From: Deltaproteobacteria bacterium | GTDB taxonomy: Bacteria > Desulfobacterota > Syntrophia > Syntrophales > UBA2210 | DNA length: 9,414 nucleotides | Assembly: GCA_030603465.1 (NCBI GenBank) | Contig: JAUVXT010000095.1 | Coordinates: 1 to 9,414, forward strand | Direction of reading: 5' to 3' | Shown: positions 6,236-9,414 of the stretch, in pieces | Position numbering within the stretch: the stretch's first letter is position 1 | Layout: the number at the start of each line of letters is the position of its first letter | Translations under genes and position numbers: made by a program | Notes under the pieces: generated by a model | What the model was told of the DNA's origin: nothing | The model's input: only the letters and a program-made list of their open reading frames with translations | Databases searched by the model: none

Positions 6236-7924
6236 CTATTGTTTAATCGCGGCATTCAACATTTCCAGGGCATGTTCCCTCGTTTTCTCGGTTATGTCCA
6301 GCCCTCCCAGCATCCTGGTAATCTCATCGAGACGTTGAGGCCTATCCAGGACCTTTACCTGTGTATTGGTTCGCTCCCCCTCAATCGTCTTTGAAACCAG
6401 AAAATGTGTATCACCAAAACATGCGATCTGGGGCAAATGGGTTATGCACATTACCTGGTGATTTTTAGCGACATCCCTCAATTTACTCCCTATCACCTCC
6501 GCGACAGCCCCGCCTATTCCGCTGTCCACCTCATCGAATATAACGGTGCCTACAGATCCCGTTCCGGCAAGAACTTTCTTCATTGCGAGCACTATTCTGG
6601 AAAGCTCGCCTCCGGAGGCTATGCGATTCAAGGGTTTCAGTTCCTCTCCCACATTTGTTGAAAGATAGAATTCCACCACATCCATCCCCCTTGAATGCAC
6701 GGCCGGATTCCCGTCTTCGCCCGTCGGTGGATCAAAAAACCTCACTTCGAATGCCGTGTTTTCCATTCTCATGGAATGAATTTCTCTTTCTATATCGCCC
6801 TTCAGCCTTTTAGCGGCCTTTAGTCTTTCCAGAGATAGCGCGCGAGACTTTTGCAGCAACACATCCTTTTTCAATGAGATCTCTCGCGACACCTGTGAAA
6901 CTTCTTCCTCCAGCGACGATATTCCCTTCAACCCGTTCTCTATTTTTTCCTTTTCCCTCAATACACTTTCAATTGATCCGCCGTACTTTCGCTTGAGGCT
7001 TCCCAGAAGTTCCACCCTGTCTTCAATTTCCTCGAGTCTTGCCTGATCAAAGGAGAGTTCCTTCGCGTAATCCCTTAAGGAAAAAGCGGTCTCCTCCAGA
7101 TTATAATATATGGAATCAAGTTCCTCTTTCGAAACCTTTAACGCGGGATCAATCTCCTTTATATTTTTCACGCAGTTTATAACGCGGTCGAATTCCTCCA
7201 GTATGGAGCCCTCCTTAACATAAAGGATATTATGGGATTCGTCCGCGTATTCCCTCAACTTTTTCGCATTGACAAGAATCTTCTTTTCATCAAGCAGAGA
7301 TTGGTCCTCACCGATCTGTGGTCCGATCTCTTCTATTTCCCTCAACTGAAATTTGAGCAACTCTTCTCGCTCACGTTTCTCTCTATTTTTGGATTCAAGT
7401 TTGTCGAGTCTCTTTTTCAGCGCCAGACATTCATTATAAAGTCCGGTAATCTCGTTACACGCGAACTGCAACTCCCCGAATTCATCGAGGATATCTATAT
7501 GATTGTCCGATTTCAGAATAACCTGATGCTCATGCTGACCGCATATATTAACCAGGTATTCACTCAAAGAGGTGAGCATTCCCAACGTTGCCAGATTTCC
7601 GTTTATGTAAATCTTATTTTTTCCCGCTCTCGACACAACGCGTTTTATGATAAGTTCATCGCCTTCATAAAAACCCATGCGCTCGAGTTTTTCCCTTATC
7701 TCCCCTTTTCCGCTAATATCGAAAAGCGCCTCCACATCGGCCGAATCCGCGGAAGATCTTATCAAATCACCCGATGCCCTGTCTCCCAGCAAAAGGCTGA
7801 CGGCCCCGATAATAATGGATTTCCCCGCGCCCGTCTCTCCCGACATTACGTTGAGTCCACCGGTAAAAGAGGCCTTCAATTCATCGATAATTGCGAGATT
7901 CCTGATTCTCAGTTCTTCCAGCAT
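6236..7924 (-). CDS. recN: DNA repair protein RecN
   Basis: A 562-residue SMC-like ATPase that acts early in recombinational repair of double-strand breaks. The N-terminal head opens with LRIRNLAIIDEL (5-16) and Walker A GETGAGKS (29-36), and carries the RecN hallmark CGQHEHQ (128-134). A coiled coil of roughly residues 155-385, with a central break, forms the short arm. The C-terminal head has the ABC signature ASGGELS (436-442), Walker B VIFDEVDSG (461-469) and the switch segment ITHLPQIA (494-501). The length is standard and all key residues are present. The ATG follows the nadK stop by 9 bases, with AAGGG close upstream, so the two genes are co-transcribed. I see no convincing LexA-type box near, so SOS control is not supported within the window. 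Confidence 0.98.
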   Translation of the reverse strand: MLEELRIRNLAIIDELKASFTGGLNVMSGETGAGKSIIIGAVSLLLGDRASGDLIRSSADSADVEALFDISGKGEIREKLERMGFYEGDELIIKRVVSRAGKNKIYINGNLATLGMLTSLSEYLVNICGQHEHQVILKSDNHIDILDEFGELQFACNEITGLYNECLALKKRLDKLESKNREKREREELLKFQLREIEEIGPQIGEDQSLLDEKKILVNAKKLREYADESHNILYVKEGSILEEFDRVINCVKNIKEIDPALKVSKEELDSIYYNLEETAFSLRDYAKELSFDQARLEEIEDRVELLGSLKRKYGGSIESVLREKEKIENGLKGISSLEEEVSQVSREISLKKDVLLQKSRALSLERLKAAKRLKGDIEREIHSMRMENTAFEVRFFDPPTGEDGNPAVHSRGMDVVEFYLSTNVGEELKPLNRIASGGELSRIVLAMKKVLAGTGSVGTVIFDEVDSGIGGAVAEVIGSKLRDVAKNHQVMCITHLPQIACFGDTHFLVSKTIEGERTNTQVKVLDRPQRLDEITRMLGGLDITEKTREHALEMLNAAIKQ

Positions 7925-7933
7925 TTTACCCTT

Positions 7934-8770
7934 TTAAGGCAATCCTCCCCACCCCAGCTTTGTCCGTAACACTTCCAGATAACCGCGCCGGGGGGAATCA
8001 ACGATATCAATATAATATTCAGATTTTCTTACAGTTACCGCCTCTCCCGATTTCAGAATGCTCGAAATTTGCCCGTCCATTGCCACTTTGACCCCCTCTT
8101 CTTCATCCATCAGGGCAACCTTTATGGTCGACTCGGGCGGGAGCATAATGGGCCTGTTTGTCAAGGTGTGAGGACATATAGGATTAATGATAATTGAATT
8201 AAGCTCGGGGAAAACGATAGGACCTCCCGTAGAAAGTGAATAGGCGGTTGAACCCGTCGGGGTTGATATAATAAGTCCATCCGCCTTAAAAGTAGCCAGG
8301 TATTTGTCATCAACAACGGTTTCCAGATTTACCATCCTGGAGAGGCCGCCCCGGCTGATCACAATGTCATTTAAAACGGAATAAATTTTTCCCTCTACAA
8401 ACGCGTCAAGCATCATTCTCCTGGAAGTTTTATATTCTCCCCTGAGAATAATCTCCATGACATGGAACATTTCATTCAGATTAACAACCGTCATGAATCC
8501 AAATCCGCCCAGGTTTATACCCACAATCGGCACATCATATTCTTTCACGAGGCGCGCGGCCACGAGGAGGGTTCCGTCCCCGCCAAAGACGACAACCATA
8601 TCTATTACAGAGGCAAATTCCCTTGTTTCAGACCCATCCCCGTTAAGTTCCGTTTCAAGGAATACTTTCACCCCCCGATCCGAAAGCCAGTCTCTCAAGA
8701 CCTCTGCCTGTTCCACCGCATTCTGTTTGGAGCTGTTTGCTATGATTCCTATGCTTTTAATTGACTTCAT
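7934..8770 (-). CDS. nadK: NAD kinase
   Basis: A 278-residue NAD kinase that phosphorylates NAD+ to NADP+ and so supplies the cell's NADP(H). The diagnostic GGDGTLL (63-69) binds the phosphate donor. NLGGFGF (86-92) replaces the usual GxLGF segment with Gly-Phe. LNDIVISRG (133-141) holds the conserved Asn-Asp (Asn-Glu in many homologues). ADGLIISTPTGSTAYSLSTG (163-182) is the NAD-binding stretch, and the ending RTKLGWGG is common in bacterial members. Length is normal. The ATG at 8770 has AAGGGA about 11 bases upstream. It is the promoter-proximal gene of nadK-recN-argA, a nadK-recN pairing common in bacteria. Its promoter should lie in 8771-8900, where I find only weak boxes and a possible regulator palindrome. 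Confidence 0.97.
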   Translation of the reverse strand: MKSIKSIGIIANSSKQNAVEQAEVLRDWLSDRGVKVFLETELNGDGSETREFASVIDMVVVFGGDGTLLVAARLVKEYDVPIVGINLGGFGFMTVVNLNEMFHVMEIILRGEYKTSRRMMLDAFVEGKIYSVLNDIVISRGGLSRMVNLETVVDDKYLATFKADGLIISTPTGSTAYSLSTGGPIVFPELNSIIINPICPHTLTNRPIMLPPESTIKVALMDEEEGVKVAMDGQISSILKSGEAVTVRKSEYYIDIVDSPRRGYLEVLRTKLGWGGLP

Positions 8771-8827
8771 AACCGAATTGTTCCCTTTAAATGTTTACTG
8801 TCCCTGCCATTAACCAAACACCGAAAC

Positions 8828-8845
8828 TGTGATTTAAGTATCACA
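8828..8845. promoter_or_regulatory. Operator-like palindrome upstream of nadK
   Basis: TGTGAT-TTAAGT-ATCACA is an 18-base inverted repeat with 6-base arms. TGTGA and TCACA recall the CRP/FNR superfamily half-sites, but here they are 8 bases apart instead of the CRP spacing of 6. It lies about 60 bases upstream of the nadK start, in the promoter region. Binding by a CRP-like regulator is only a guess. Confidence 0.25.
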
Positions 8846-8910
8846 AAAAGAAAAGAGTGTCTATATACGCATACCCCAAATCCACCGTCTAATTTGCTAT
8901 AGGGAACTAC

Positions 8911-9024
8911 ATGAATGACTTTTCCACCAAACGTCATCATAAGCGTGCCATGACCGATAAAGGTAATTCCGGATCACCGGAATTCTCAGAATTATCGAAA
9001 CACTTCCTTCAAATCTGGCACTGA
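8911..9024 (+). CDS. Possible 37-residue small ORF of unknown function
   Basis: An ATG at 8911 with AGGGA 6 bases upstream opens a frame of 37 codons rich in Ser, Lys and His (MNDFSTKRHHKRAMTDKG at the start, SKHFLQIWH at the end). Its stop TGA overlaps the first bases of the hairpin at 9022-9055, which would serve as a terminator. TGCTATAGG just upstream resembles an extended -10 but overlaps the ribosome site. I do not recognise the protein. It could be a gene relic or chance; only the ribosome site and the terminator placement argue for it. Confidence 0.22.
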   Translation: MNDFSTKRHHKRAMTDKGNSGSPEFSELSKHFLQIWH

Positions 9025-9055
9025 AGCTCCCCGCAACAAGTTGCGGGGAGCTTCA
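9022..9055 (+). terminator. Perfect 16-bp hairpin, terminator-like, sharing the dispersed-repeat head
   Basis: TGAAGCTCCCCGCAAC (9022-9037), a two-base AA centre, and its exact complement (9040-9055) are followed on the plus strand by the T-rich ATTTATTTTTAT. The first 13 bases are identical to the start of copy A at 3403, but the GCGCTCGCTG tail is missing here. It could terminate plus-strand transcription ahead of the ORF at 9104. Confidence 0.6.
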
Positions 9056-9103
9056 ATTTATTTTTATGGTGATTTAATAATCATTTTATAGTATATTACT
9101 ACT

Positions 9104-9298
9104 ATGTCAAAAAACCATTTAAACAAAACAAATCCATATCTTAAAGATCTCATAAAGCGCCGAAAAGGGCTTATAATATCTGTTGCTTCCTCGTGCGCTA
9201 TAGAAGGAATTCACGAAGCAATTACTGAAAAGGATTTAGATTCCGCACAACACACTCAAACTATTCCTCGTCATAAGATGCCAAATGTCAGGACATAG
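9104..9298 (+). CDS. Small ORF with Fic-inhibitor-like motif, 3' end formed by a mobile-element repeat
   Basis: A 64-codon frame, the only plausible plus-strand gene besides the 37-codon candidate. The protein has a basic N-terminal part (NKTNPYLKDLIKRRKGLI, 7-24) and ISVASSCAIEGIHEAI (25-40), which contains S-xxx-E-G (Ser30, Glu34, Gly35). That is the pattern of the inhibitory helix of Fic proteins and VbhA-type antitoxins. The last codons (from 61) and the stop TAG lie inside the first 18-base direct repeat at 9286, so the original gene was probably longer and has been cut by an insertion. No Shine-Dalgarno precedes the ATG. TATAGT (9087-9092) or TATATT (9092-9097) just upstream suggest a very short or absent leader. 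An antitoxin-like role is an inference from one short motif. Confidence 0.5.
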   Translation: MSKNHLNKTNPYLKDLIKRRKGLIISVASSCAIEGIHEAITEKDLDSAQHTQTIPRHKMPNVRT

Positions 9299-9364
9299 GT
9301 TACCCAAAAGTGTCATGACATAGGTTACTTTTAACGCTCATTTTAGTGTCAGGACATAGGTTAC
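9286..9364 (+). repeat. Three 18-base direct repeats TGTCAKGACATAGGTTAC
   Basis: Copies 1 and 3 are identical and copy 2 differs by one base (T for G at position 6), which makes its first ten bases, TGTCATGACA, a perfect palindrome. Start-to-start distances are 25 and 36 bases. This unequal spacing and the lack of spacers of constant length exclude a CRISPR array. They fit protein-binding sites, most likely for a transposase. Confidence 0.9.
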
Positions 9365-9414
9365 CCTGAACGGTGATTCTTTGATATATCTCCTTTTAAA
9401 AAAGCTGTAAGGGA
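9286..9414 (+). mobile_element. Putative end of a transposable element, running off the window
   Basis: Three direct copies of TGTCAKGACATAGGTTAC occur at 9286-9303, 9311-9328 and 9347-9364, separated by 7 and 18 bases. The first begins with TG, as element ends often do, exactly where the preceding ORF loses its own sequence. Repeated transposase-binding sites at an end are known for IS21-type and Mu/Tn7-like elements. After the repeats, GTAAGGGA at the window end could be the ribosome site of a transposase gene just outside. The family cannot be named without that gene. Confidence 0.6.

Larger units (their letters stand above)
8771..9103. other. Gap upstream of nadK and the terminal small ORF
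   Basis: These 333 bases contain no certain gene. Present are a palindrome (8828-8845), a possible 37-codon ORF (8911-9024), a short inverted repeat AATTCCGG-ATCA-CCGGAATT (8965-8984) and a strong hairpin (9022-9055). For nadK the best minus-strand -10 candidate is TATATA near 8863-8868, without a good -35. No structured RNA is recognised. Confidence 0.45.

Noticed and set aside
7232..7969. Plus-strand open frame of 245 codons
   Set aside because: It lies antisense to recN, whose motifs are complete; the translation shows no recognisable domain.
8965..8984. Inverted repeat AATTCCGG-ATCA-CCGGAATT as a terminator or operator
   Set aside because: No T-run follows and it lies inside the possible 37-codon frame; too short to interpret alone.
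9286..9364. CRISPR array
   Set aside because: Only three 18-base repeats with spacers of 7 and 18 bases; the size and irregular spacing do not fit CRISPR.

Overview
The window is mostly a conserved bacterial chromosomal segment. Every confidently identified gene is on the minus strand, so the genes read right to left. The lipoprotein lytic transglycosylase implies a Gram-negative cell. The trpS-scpA-scpB-rluB cluster, the short stand-alone ArgA-type acetyltransferase and the paired HU/IHF-like genes resemble what is known from Desulfobacterota (former Deltaproteobacteria, for example Syntrophales-like bacteria). That placement is an inference from gene order and protein flavour, not from a search.

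Layout in transcriptional order, from the right. nadK (NAD kinase), recN (SMC-like repair ATPase) and an argA-like acetyltransferase follow each other with gaps of 9 and 8 bases and are almost certainly one operon. After a gap of 228 bases with a 32-base perfect palindrome comes mltA, which ends in a probable terminator. An AT-rich gap leads to a small HU gene with a strong intrinsic terminator. A good sigma70-like promoter, with a 10-base inverted repeat over its -35 box, then drives trpS, scpA, scpB and rluB, a tightly packed operon with gaps of 2, 0 and 10 bases. Last comes a second HU/IHF-like gene with its own promoter. ScpA and ScpB are the kleisin and winged-helix partners of SMC in chromosome segregation. 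RluB modifies 23S rRNA, TrpS charges tRNA-Trp, RecN acts in double-strand break repair, and the two HU/IHF-like proteins bend and package DNA. The theme is chromosome maintenance and translation.

The right-hand 640 bases differ. They hold a possible 37-codon ORF, a perfect 16-bp hairpin, and a plus-strand small ORF whose last codons lie inside the first of three 18-base direct repeats (TGTCAKGACATAGGTTAC). These repeats look like one end of a transposable element whose transposase gene would start beyond the window. The small protein carries an S-xxx-E-G motif like the inhibitory helix of Fic proteins and may be a truncated antitoxin-like gene.

A second layer is a dispersed intergenic repeat: a GC-rich hairpin and/or the tail GCGCTCGCTGTTCAGTTCA, found in four of the intergenic gaps. 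I see no CRISPR array, rRNA or tRNA, and no clear novel multi-gene system. The best candidates for follow-up are the interrupted small ORF with the element end, the dispersed repeat family, and the palindrome-covered trpS promoter.
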